The translations under genes and the position numbers were made by a program. Below are positions 55,601 through 64,000 of a DNA stretch of 64,000 nt, one piece after another. This stretch comes from Auriscalpium vulgare (Eukaryota; Basidiomycota; Agaricomycetes; Russulales; Auriscalpiaceae): assembly GCA_019915015.1 (NCBI GenBank), contig JAHBBC010000012.1, positions 496,001 through 560,000 of the forward strand, in the 5' to 3' direction. How positions within the stretch are numbered: the first letter of the stretch is position 1; each line of letters starts with the position of its first letter. The notes under the pieces are model-generated. The model saw only the letters and a program-made list of their open reading frames with translations. It was not told the origin of the DNA and ran no database searches.

Positions 55601-55740
55601 TTAGCAGAGATAGATCGCGATGAAGTTCTCCGAGAGCTGTGCGAGCGCCCCAAAGATGTACTTGGTCGTACGCTGCGTGCGGCGCGTCATGGTGTGCTTC
55701 AGCGTGAACCTGCCACCCGTTGCAGAGAAAGAAGCAGATG
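55601..55740 (-). pseudogene. Na+/H+ exchanger (NHX-type) fragment
   Basis: The minus strand reads FTLKHTMTRRTQRTTKYIFG then ALAQLSENFIAIYL, matching the conserved helix of fungal endosomal/vacuolar Na+/H+ exchangers (there typically TMSRRTQRTTKYIF...LAQLSENFIFIYLG). Nothing recognisable precedes or follows it, so it is an isolated exon remnant. A related, more decayed copy is at 60040-60130. Confidence 0.65.
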
Positions 55741-55749
55741 TACTCAAAG

Positions 55750-56539
55750 AGGGCAACTTGGCGGGACTCTGGCTGGGAATGGAAGCGAGGAGTGCTCGAG
55801 GAGCAGCGACATGGCGAGAAACCTGGCAGTGGACACTGACTGAGTGCTCAAGACTCGGAGATATCAATATCCGAATATTGCGGACGCAGTTCTGCTGTAG
55901 GAAGGGCGTGAGATCTAAGTGGACATTGTCAAGATGAAGAACACGCACCTTCTTGAGCTCGTAAACGGCGTTGAGGATGGCAGGAGGAAAAGAGGGAAGA
56001 ATCAGGTGCGGAAGTCCGACTCGGAGATTGCCACGTAGCCAAATCTGATAAGACCATGGACTCTATGCGGTCTACTACTAGGTCGGCCTGTTAGATAACA
56101 CAACTAAGCTGCTGTAGTGCCACAGTGGCCCGGGTTCAAACCTTCCCCTTCATCTGTCTGACAAGCCACGCCCGCCATCCAAGCCCCCATACATACCCCC
56201 GTTGCAGTACACACCATATCCGGTTGGCAGTTGAGTAGCGCACGCGCAGCATATCGTACCTTATCCAACACTCATAATGGCCCAGAAAGTACTTAAGTCC
56301 CGGAGTGCTGTGTTCCTTCAACGTTCCGAGTGCCACATCCTGCCCATCCCCGGGGTCTTCTTCCCGTCAAGCTGTTACCAGCTCAGTTGACGGGTGCACG
56401 CTGCTTAGCAACAGCAGTTCTTCGCCGTAAAGTCTATCGTAACATAGCGCAGAAGATCTCGGTAAAGGCTTTCCACTGAAGGCTCCCTCACGTCTTGAAT
56501 GGAAGATCGTATATGCGAGCGCCTTGACGTGCACCGGCG
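55750..56539. other. Spacer between tandem units
   Basis: No exon was seen. A leucine-rich frame on the minus strand (VLHLDNVHLDLTPFLQQNC near 55900) has some coding look but no recognised family and no counterpart beyond unit 1. Confidence 0.4.
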
Positions 56540-56799
56540 CTGCACCTGCCGTTCAAACGCAAGCACGAGCTATACATACAACATATGCGCCACGTTTAGT
56601 AATAATTAAGATAGAAAGTTGTAGTCCGACTGAGGGGATAAGCAACTATATAGGTCAGCGGAGCGAAGGCTCCGATACTCAATGAACGCATAGCACGTAC
56701 GGCGACCAGTCCCAGACACCCCACAGCATCTCCAGACCCTTGATAAAACTATCAGCGCGGCACGACCCGCATGCAATTTTGCAAGCGTGCTCCGGCACA

Positions 56800-59249
56800 T
56801 CAATCGCGCTTGAAATGCTAAACGCGCATGGTGACGCAGTCAGTCATGGTAGCCTCAGGGCGTACAGGCGAACGCAAACGCACCTTCTTGACATTGCGCA
56901 CGAGGATCTTTTTCTGAACGTAGTGCCGCATGTGCGTGATGTCCGACCACAAGAAGATCAGGAACACAATAGACATCACCGGGAGCGCGATCACCCAGAA
57001 CCTGTGGACATTCCGTCAGGGAACGAGAGGTGCACGCGCGGGCGGAGGACGTACACGAGGTCGGTGTGATTGTGGCCGATAGTCCACATGTTTGTGAAGT
57101 TCATACCCTGACGGCGAGGCTGGATGAGAATTGTGCGCAGGGCCGGAGAGGGGACGTACGAAGTAACCGGTGAGGAGCGTCGGGGGGAGGAAGGTGATGG
57201 TGGCGAGCGTGAGGCGGCGCCTGTGCAACCGCGATGAGGAACAGCGCAAGCAAACAGGAAGGGTAGAGCACGTACATGACCTGGTTCATCTCGTACGATG
57301 CCATCTGCATGTAGCTCGTCAGGCACAGCTGGAAACATCAAGCGAGCGAACGCACATTGAAGGCGTAGTTGATCAAGTTCTCGGCCATGTCCGCGAACAT
57401 GTCAACGCTCGATAGCACATCCTCCATGTGATCATGCACGTCCGCCTACCGCGCCGAAAGCCCACAAGACAAGATATGCATGAACATCAACTCACGCATC
57501 TGCCGACTCGAACAACGCAGACGCACAAGGTATATCTTTGATTTGTGCGACATGAACCCGACGACCTTCTCGTCTTCCCCGTTGCTGTCGACGAGCGCTG
57601 CGCAGCGATCCACGTCATACAGCTGTAAACCATGAACGAGTGTTATGATTGGGCTGAGCGTGCGCTTGTGCAAAATGAGGTCGCCCGAGAGAATGTGCAC
57701 TGGCGAAAGGCGTAAGAGAAAGCGTCGCATCACAGAAGGCCATGACTCACGGTCGCGCACGGTCTTCACCTGAGGCTTGACGAGCACGTTGCGCTCGAGC
57801 TTGTTGAGCTTCGCTTGATACTCGTCGATCACCTCCAGCGCGCCGTCGACGACTGCGCCACGTCAGTAGTTGCTTTGAGAGGGCTATGAGGGAGGACGTA
57901 CTGAGATCGAGCAGGCTCTCGACGAGGAGCGACGCGTCGGCGGTCGTACGCAGGGAAGAGTAGCGCTGACGGATGCGCGCCGTGATAGGCTCCGTGAACT
58001 GAAGGCAGGGATCCGGGTGAAATGAGATGACCGTGCCTATGCCAAGGTTTGGACTTGATAGTCGCAAAAGAGTATTCGAGCGCACCGTTGCGAAAGAGAA
58101 AAATGCACATGGGCACGATGCGTACATTGACGCGGTCGCCCTGCTTGAGATGCTCCAGAGTGGCGGCATGCGCGGCGCGCTTCCACTTGAGCGACTACTT
58201 GCGCGTTGAGCGCGTGCTGCACAAGTGAAGAAAGGTCCACTCACGGTCAACGACGACTGCCGCCCGCCCTGCTCCGCTGCATCGAAGAGGTCCGGTGGAT
58301 GGCTCACGTACCGCGGTTTGCTACCTCCGTGCTCCTCGGTCTCCTCGGCACCCTCCTTGATGCTGCCGAGTTTCTCGTCGAGGGGCATGGGCGACGCCGT
58401 GCGCGGCATATCCGTCATTGTCCGGCCCGAGGACCATGTTTGCGCGGGCGTGCCAGGGGAGACGACGGCATCGTGGTCCATTGGCGTCGGCACGCCGACG
58501 GTGTGGGCGAGAACACGCATGAAGAGGTGCTGCTGGTAGTAGTCCGACTTGGAGCGCGCGTGCCCGCGCTGGTGAAGCACATCCTCGAGCGCGAGCGGGT
58601 GCATGTCTGCGCGCATGCCATCAGAACTGCGCGACTCGGCCACGCAGCAAACGCACCGTACTTCAGCGCCAGCGCGCTGATCACGTCCCAGCTGATGCCC
58701 CCGACGTTGACGTAGCGCACGCGGACCCATGGGTCGCGCGCACTCGCTTCGTCGTTCTGCAGGAAACGCACGAACTCGGCATTGGTCATCTTGCTGAACC
58801 TGGAGCGCAGCGGCGAGTAGTCGACGACCTCGATCGTGCACTTCTGTCGGATGTGCCCGTACTGCTGGTCCGCGTTCTGGCGCCGCGGGTCGACGCCCGG
58901 CTCTGCGCCGACGCGCCCCAGCGACGAGGTCCGCTCGGACGTGCGGTGCATGACGATGACCTTGTGCACGGTCCGTCGGAAGCGTTCCTTGGGCGTCATT
59001 GTGGTAACTGCAGGTGCTGCGTCATGGGTCCAGTGGTGGGTGATATGGCTTTGAAAGCTCCGGGGACTTTTGAGCTTGCTGGAGGCAGGATTCCAGGACG
59101 AATGCGGGGCTGAATTCATGGTCGTCGGATCGGGGCGGGCGGCGATGGTAGGCTGGGGACCGGGCGCGGGAAGGTCGTAGGCCTCTGCGTGGTCGCGATC
59201 CTGGGGTTAGGGAGCGCTGCTCGTCCGAAAAATTGTTTTCTCTGGACAT
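56800..59249 (-). CDS. CorA-type Mg2+ transporter, copy 3, first exon frameshifted
   Basis: The homologous start is the ATG at 59249 (MSRENNFSDEQRSLTPGS), but 17 bases present in copy 2 (between GCGATC and CTGGGG on the plus strand, near 59200) are missing. The original frame is lost after about 18 residues. A downstream in-frame ATG at 59119 (MNSAPHSSWNPASSKLKS) could restart translation; this would remove only the disordered N-terminus. The rest is intact: VRVRYVNVGGISWDVISALA, VISFHPDPCLQFTEPITARI, RRLTLATITFLPPTLLTGYF, GMNFTNMWTIGHNHTD and a stop at 56800. One in-frame codon is lost in DSNGEDEKV. It may be a working short form or an early pseudogene. Confidence 0.8.
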
Positions 59250-59359
59250 GACGCGGTATGGGCATGACGTGGTGTAGTGGACACTGTGGACGAGAGGAGG
59301 TGGGGCAAGAAGGGCTAGACTTATAATTGGATGCAAGGCGTGCGAATATGAACGAGATG

Positions 59360-59393
59360 GTCCTGATATAGATTTCGTTCACTGCCGGTCCTT
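59360..59393 (-). promoter_or_regulatory. Conserved upstream block, CorA copy 3
   Basis: On the minus strand it reads AAAGGACCGGCAGTGAACG then AAATCTATATCAGGACC, about 110 bases before the homologous start at 59249. It is slightly more diverged than in copies 1 and 2. Confidence 0.5.
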
Positions 59394-59639
59394 TCTGTCC
59401 TCCTGAGACTGCCTTGCTGGCGCTATCCTTCATGTTCGTGGCTTGATTGCTGGCCATTATAGTCTGCGCGCGCTCGCCAGGTAGGAAAGCCAGCAAATCG
59501 TTGACGGCAGCTGGGTCACGCCGTAGTGTGATAGCCAGTGTACAAACAGGGGCGGGTGCACAATGCGGGGTATCTTGTTAAGATGTCTAGACGACGACAT
59601 CTATGGTAAGGTTAGTCACAGAGACAGATGATGCGTGCA

Positions 59640-60140
59640 AGTGTGTTCCATCATACCTTTTAGTGACGGCGCTTGATATGCGTTCCCCGCAACAACCCCG
59701 TCCTCGACGCCGGCGCGGATAACATTCGCGCGCACGGTCGTCCCGCCGACTATTACGACGGTCAGGCCACCACCACGAGCCCCATCGTCTGAAGCGTCTG
59801 CGTTCGGGCTCCTGAAGCCAACAGCGAGGGCGACGCTGTGTGCTCCGCGCAGGTTCAGCATCATTTGGTACGAATGCGTTGTGAATGCATGCGGCAGCTC
59901 TTCGGAGTGCTGTCCGCGCGCGTGGCGGTGGAAGAAATTGATCGGCCGTGCGCGTGAAGATGACGGCGGCGGTGATGATGATGAAGCTTGAAGAGCGGCT
60001 TCGTCACCTTGTAGTCAGCCGAGCTAGATCAAGATCATGAAGTTCTCCTAGAGCTGTGCAAGCGTTTCGAAGATGTGCGGCGCGTCATGGTGTCGTTCAG
60101 CGTGACTCTGCCGGCCGTTGGAGAAAAATCAACAGGTGTC
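59640..60140 (-). pseudogene. Na+/H+ exchanger (NHX-type) relic
   Basis: Two pieces in order on the minus strand fit the C-terminal half of fungal NHX antiporters. Near 60050-60130 there is AGRVTLNDTMTRR. Near 59640-59950 there is RGQHSEELPHAFTTHSYQMM, LNLRGAHSVALAVGF and LTVVIVGGTTVRANVIRAGV. In intact family members the LRGA..VALA and GGTT.R motifs are highly conserved, which supports the call. Frames change, and the transport core with the Asp-bearing helix is missing. It sits between CorA copy 3 and M43 copy 2. Confidence 0.75.
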
Positions 60141-61049
60141 CGCAACGAGGGCGACGAGCAGAACTCGGGGTGGATATAGAGCGAGCGAACAGTGCACAAT
60201 TGGAGTTGAGGATGATAGGTGGAAAGAAGAAGAGCGCGATCTATGCAGATGTCAGCGGCAAAATACGTGGCAAGTCGTTTCTTCCTTGTCCCACGCCCAC
60301 CACTCCTCCGACATCTCTGGCCCGCTTCTATGCAGCTCTCACAACTCCCAAAATCATGCGAAACATGACGTCGACCGGCCTTCTGGATTGCATGAAGCTC
60401 GTGGGCTCTGGAGGCTGTGAAGATGGTAGCGGCGACGTGCACGTGGATCCACTACGGGTAACTTGAACCGCTGGAGCTACCTCAGTTGCTGCCTCACGCC
60501 GTTTGTAACTTACGGAGGATGGGCATATGCGGTCAACGCAGTAATATTGGGTAGGGGCAGAGCAGGAGCCAAAGGTGTGTGGCCTCAAACTTTGTGATTC
60601 TGCGAAGGCTGATGAATAATTGTATTTCGCGGCAGGCATAGCGTAAACGAACGATACACAACCGTACACAACGACCCTGCGTTGATCACGCGTGCACCAT
60701 ATGGCTCTCAAAGCTCGGCACCTCCTCGCATTCCGAATATTTGTATACCTCGCAAACGCATGGCGGATTTCCATGTGCACCCAAAAGTTCTTCGATGCTG
60801 GCACCTCGTGTATGCCTTGGCCCTGCGCGAATGATGCATACTGCCAGTGAGGCTCCGTCCTGCGCACCGCAATCGTGGTGCATCACGATCCCAAGCTATC
60901 CCTAGAGACTCGAGGATACTTTGTACGGTCGACGCCATGGACAAGTGCGCATGCCGGTTGGGCCCGGGATCTGGATTGTACAAGATCAACAGATAAGCAG
61001 TTCTGATCTCGGGGATAACTCAACCATTTGGCACAGCTTCTATTTCGTT
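60141..61049. other. Gene-free stretch between NHX relic and M43 copy 2
   Basis: No supported exon was found on either strand; the longest open frame (minus, 60328-60867) has no coding pattern. Sequence homologous to the other M43 copy begins near 61050. Confidence 0.5.
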
Positions 61050-61360
61050 GGAGCTGCTACGTGCACCGCAAGTGCACCGCGTGGACTTGACGACAGCGAC
61101 TGCTGGTCGCCACCCCGTGGAAGCTGTTGATAGCGTTGCCGAGGCCTTGCCAAGACATTCTGTTGGCATCCGTCTGCGCGCGCGCTGTCCGTGCGCCTCT
61201 CAACTACTTGCCGGACATCACTCGTCCCTTGTGAACGGCCTATGCGTTGCGTGCTCGTCTACGTTCCGCTGCGTCGACGTCACCTTATCTCTGTGGCTAG
61301 CATACGGTCCCGCCCGGCATGGCTTTTGGGATCACAAGGCGCGTCTTGGCAACCCCGACT

Positions 61361-61367
61361 TATAAAA
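61361..61367 (+). promoter_or_regulatory. TATA box, M43 copy 2
   Basis: ACTTATAAAAGCTCC stands 86-92 bases before the start codon at 61453, the same spacing as in copy 1. Confidence 0.7.
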
Positions 61368-61452
61368 GCTCCTCCACCGATGGATAATTCTCCAGCAACC
61401 TCGGTCAAGGTCCTGCTAAGCCATCCTCAGCTCGTCGCAGTCTTTCTACGCC

Positions 61453-62554
61453 ATGCTCGCTTCTACCCTCATCGCGTTCGTCATGGGTGCCACGGCCGCC
61501 ATGGCCGGCCCCGTCAACACTACGTTCACGCCCCGTGTCTGCGGGACGTCGATCTCGGAGGAGAAGCTCATCGCGGCGGAGAAGCACTTCGCTCAGCACA
61601 AGGTCGAGGCGTCCGCTTCCCTTGTGCCGTTGGACGCGACGGTGTCGGTGTACTTCCACATCATCAGCAAAGACAGCACCGCAGCTGGCGGCAGCCTTAC
61701 GTGAGTTCATTGCACAGTTGTGCACCCACGCTTTTCACTAATCGGCGTTCGTGTCTCAGGGATGACTTGGTTCAAGGCCAGATCGACGCTCTGAACGACG
61801 GGTACAGCGGCTCTGGCCTGTCGTTCACGCTCGTGAACACCACGCGCACGGTCAGCAGCGACTGGTTCAGCAACGTTGGCCCCGACTCGTCGCAGCAGAC
61901 GGCGATGAAGAAGGCTCTCCGTCAGGGTGGTGCCGCTGCGCTGAACCTATACAGCACTGGGTAAGCATACGCAGTCGCTAGCGCGCCGCATACAGCTGAC
62001 GGACGTGAAAACCAACAGCTTCGCCTCTACGGCCAACAATGGCCTGCTCGGCTACTCCACCTTCCCCTCTGACTACTCCGGCGCGCCCACCGACGATGGT
62101 GTCGTTTTCCTGTTCTCGTCCGTTCCCGGCGGCAGCGAGACGAACTACAACGAAGGCAAGGTCAGTGTCATCATGCTTGAGTTGAATTTCGGTGCAGCGC
62201 TGATCTTTCATTCTTGACAGACTGTGACGCACGAAGTCGGTCACTGGGTCGGCCTGTACCACACCTTCCAAGGCGGCTGCAGTGGCTCCGGTGACCAGGT
62301 CGCCGACACTCCCGCAGAGGCGTCCGCTGCCTCCGGCTGCCCCGTTGGACGCGACACCTGTTCGAGCGCCGGGGTCGATCCTATCCACAACTACATGGAT
62401 TACTCTTACGATTCTTGCATGTCTGAGTTCACTGCAGGTGCGTCTTTTTGAGTTTGGGGTCGCTCAATTCGAATAACTGATGGTCTTCGGCTCATCAGGA
62501 CAAATTGCCCGGTTCAAGTCCCAGCTCGCGACGTACCGTGGTATCTCAATTTAA
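61453..62554 (+). CDS. Secreted M43 (pappalysin-like) metalloprotease, copy 2
   Basis: The start is the ATG at 61453, with the signal peptide [18 protein letters not shown]. The exon order is identical to copy 1. The zinc site [11 protein letters not shown] and the Met-turn [11 protein letters not shown] are intact. It ends ATYRGISI at 62554. Differences from copy 1 are few and conservative (for example [12 protein letters not shown] against [21 protein letters not shown] against FLFSTVPGG), so both copies are probably expressed and under selection, or the duplication is recent. The predicted role is extracellular proteolysis. Confidence 0.93.
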
Positions 62555-62590
62555 GGGTTAGGCCTGCGGCAAAGCATTGTAAAAAGCATG

Positions 62591-63172
62591 TGTTATATCT
62601 TGTATCCGTAGGGCAAAACGCATTTTGGAAAAGCTTCTGCATATACTCAATGCCAAGCACAACGCTCGCTGTCCGCGTGCCGCCGAATTCAAATTATCCC
62701 ATCGACTCGAGGGCGCCGGTGTACCAGCTATGATGCATATAACATGAACATAATATTGGCCCAGCTCTAAGGCTACCAGGCGCGCGCTCGTTCACCTACA
62801 TGATATTCGTGAGAATCTAGAGAATCCTTGAGCCGAAAATCAGTAACACTGAGTAAGGTAGCACTTGAAATCTTGTATGCCTGGAGCATATACGACAATC
62901 GAATCCCTTTCGCATTTTGCAAGTAAATCGCGGGGTACACTCGTTGAAGCAAACTTGAAGCTTGATTTTTGAAACTTTTGAGACGGTCTTCCCACAGAAA
63001 TTGAAGATGACGTCGGTAAAGCTCACGGTTGGGTAGAAATGGGTTGAAATTCCGAGCTCGGCGGCGAACGTTCATCGTACAACCAATCTCAGCGTCCCGC
63101 CTTTCCCCCGCGCCAGCAAAGGCATCTGCGCAGCCATCCCCGCCCCCAAGCCCTCGAGCACACTTACTCAAC
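62591..63172. other. Intergenic region before the acidic protein gene
   Basis: No exon was seen. The last 100 bases are pyrimidine/CCCC-rich, as is common in fungal promoters and leaders (CAGCCATCCCCGCCCCCAAG near 63131). Confidence 0.5.
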
Positions 63173-63769
63173 ATGTCGGCCACGCCGCCCGTGGTGGACC
63201 CTATCGCAGACGCGGACACGCTCGCTCTGGAGGAGGAGGAGGAGGAGGAGGAAGACGAATACGACGTCGAGGTGTGTGTGCCTTGCTAGCTCGGCGGGCG
63301 TGTGTGCTCATCGGCGGCGGTGATCACGGCAGTATGAGGAGCAGGAGGAGGCCGGCGGCTTCGAGGAGGACGTCGAGGAGGACGAGGACGATGAGGGGGG
63401 CGAGGATGGGGTACGTCTGCTGCCACGCCTGCTACCTCCCACCCATTGACCAGTGTCTCAACAGAAATCGAGCCTCACTGCGCTCCTCCTGGGCGGTGAA
63501 CACGTGCGCGGCTTCACGTCTCTTCTCTTCGCCAGCCTACTCACCGCCCTGCTTGATTGCTGACAATGTAGCCTGACGCTGGGGCCGCCGAGGAGCTTCA
63601 CGACGACCAGGAGGATCAGGACGACGAGTATGATGAGGGGGCTGTGGCCGCGAACGGCGCACCCGACGTCCTCCCGCCGTCGGCCGTCGGGGCAAAGCGT
63701 GCGCGCGACGATGCCGAGGACGGGGTCGACGAGGCCGGTGACGACGGCGCGAAGAAGGTCAAGGTGTGA
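63173..63769 (+). CDS. Acidic, probably nuclear hypothetical protein
   Basis: The start is the ATG at 63173 (MSATPPVVDPIADADTLALE). Exons separated by GTGTGT and GTACGT donors give a protein dominated by Glu/Asp (EEEEEEEEDEYDVE, FEEDVEEDEDDEGGEDG, HDDQEDQDDEYDEG). The tail is basic, VGAKRARDDAEDG to AKKVKV, with a stop at 63767-63769; this looks like a nuclear localisation signal. It has about 130 residues. No enzyme domain is present. Acidic nuclear proteins of this kind often bind histones, but nothing here proves it. Bases 63770-64000 show no gene. Confidence 0.7.
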
Positions 63770-64000
63770 TCGCACAGCCAGCGCTGCTGCGACGAAGTAA
63801 AGGCGTGTTCATTGATCTCTTATGGACTGGCTACGTGTGTAGGATATGTACTGAACTTTGCTCTCGTATGTACTGAACCTTGCTCTCGCATGAATTGACC
63901 GTTATACCACTTGCCAAAGGGGAAGCCATTGTTTGGCGTCATGCGAGTGCAGAGTCAAGATCTAACCATCTATTCGGCACCTCGAGGACAGCGCTGCGAG

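Larger units (their letters stand above)
52460..55950. repeat. Tandem unit 1 (CorA copy 2 with flanks)
   Basis: This is in direct orientation with unit 2 (56540-60130), about 4.1 kb apart. It includes the 3' flank, CorA gene, promoter, an unidentified exon-like piece and an Na+/H+ exchanger fragment. Identity is high in exons and lower in introns and flanks. Confidence 0.8.
56540..60130. repeat. Tandem unit 2 (CorA copy 3 with flanks)
   Basis: This is the direct repeat of 52460-55950. Gene, promoter, exon-like piece and exchanger fragment keep the same order and orientation. The exchanger part is longer here (59640-60140). Confidence 0.8.
61050..62590. repeat. Inverted duplication, right copy (M43 gene plus promoter)
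   Basis: This is the partner of 34930-36430 in opposite orientation. The upstream 400 bases are more diverged than the coding part. Confidence 0.85.

Noticed and set aside
60328..60867. Minus-strand 179-residue open frame
   Set aside because: Mixed composition without recognisable domain or conserved counterpart in the duplicated blocks; probably chance.
62773..63219. Minus-strand 148-residue open frame
   Set aside because: It overlaps the leader and first exon of the acidic protein gene on the other strand and has no coding character or family pattern.

Overview
The window reads as nuclear DNA of a basidiomycete fungus, most likely a wood- or litter-associated agaricomycete. Genes are split by many 45-75 nt GT-AG introns. 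Family content fits too: a CxC5/CxC6 KDZ-associated protein, JmjC and TET/JBP-like oxygenase genes, a fungal pappalysin-type (M43) protease, a multi-intron cytochrome P450, a full-size ABCA-type ABC transporter and an NB-ARC/TPR NLR-like protein. No rRNA, tRNA, CRISPR or bacterial signal was seen. All calls come from reading the sequence; exon borders are hand-inferred.

0-20 kb is accessory and repeat-rich. It holds, on the minus strand, a JmjC-domain gene (94-3547), a 2OG-Fe(II) dioxygenase gene of TET/JBP-like type (4462-7434) and a CxC5/CxC6 KDZ-associated gene (16744-19152). A 13-nt motif, CCTAATTGTTAGG, clusters at the edges of the first and third. Between them lies a very GC-rich stretch (7.6-15.2 kb) full of perfect or near-perfect hairpins and diverged repeats. 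Inside it, 11015-14888 looks like a transposon-like element: inverted termini, inverted subterminal arms, and an interior with broken fragments of two unrelated host genes (an ADAM-type protease propeptide and a family-2 glycosyltransferase). An F-box/LRR-like hypothetical gene (15238-16531), a 25-bp minisatellite (19.16-19.52 kb) and a small coiled-coil gene (19817-20448) complete the arm.

20.8-31 kb holds conventional genes: a P450 (20863-23063, minus) divergent from an ABCA-like transporter (23657-29560, plus) over a 593-bp shared promoter, then a pyridoxamine-phosphate-oxidase-like flavoprotein (29906-30660, minus). 37.4-47.5 kb is a core housekeeping block: Raptor/KOG1 of TORC1 (37455-42435, minus) head to head with dynactin p150 (42763-47465, plus), 327 bp apart. 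An AT-rich NLR-like gene (48139-51634) follows and differs in composition from everything around it.

On both sides of that core are duplicated blocks: three copies of a CorA-type Mg2+ transporter gene (31649-34119 plus; 52684-55162 and 56800-59249 minus, the latter two in ~4.1-kb tandem units), two copies of a secreted M43 metalloprotease gene (34934-36032 minus; 61453-62554 plus, an inverted duplication that includes promoters), and decayed Na+/H+ exchanger fragments beside CorA copies 2 and 3. CorA copy 3 has a 17-nt deletion in its first exon. The window ends with a short acidic, probably nuclear protein gene (63173-63769).
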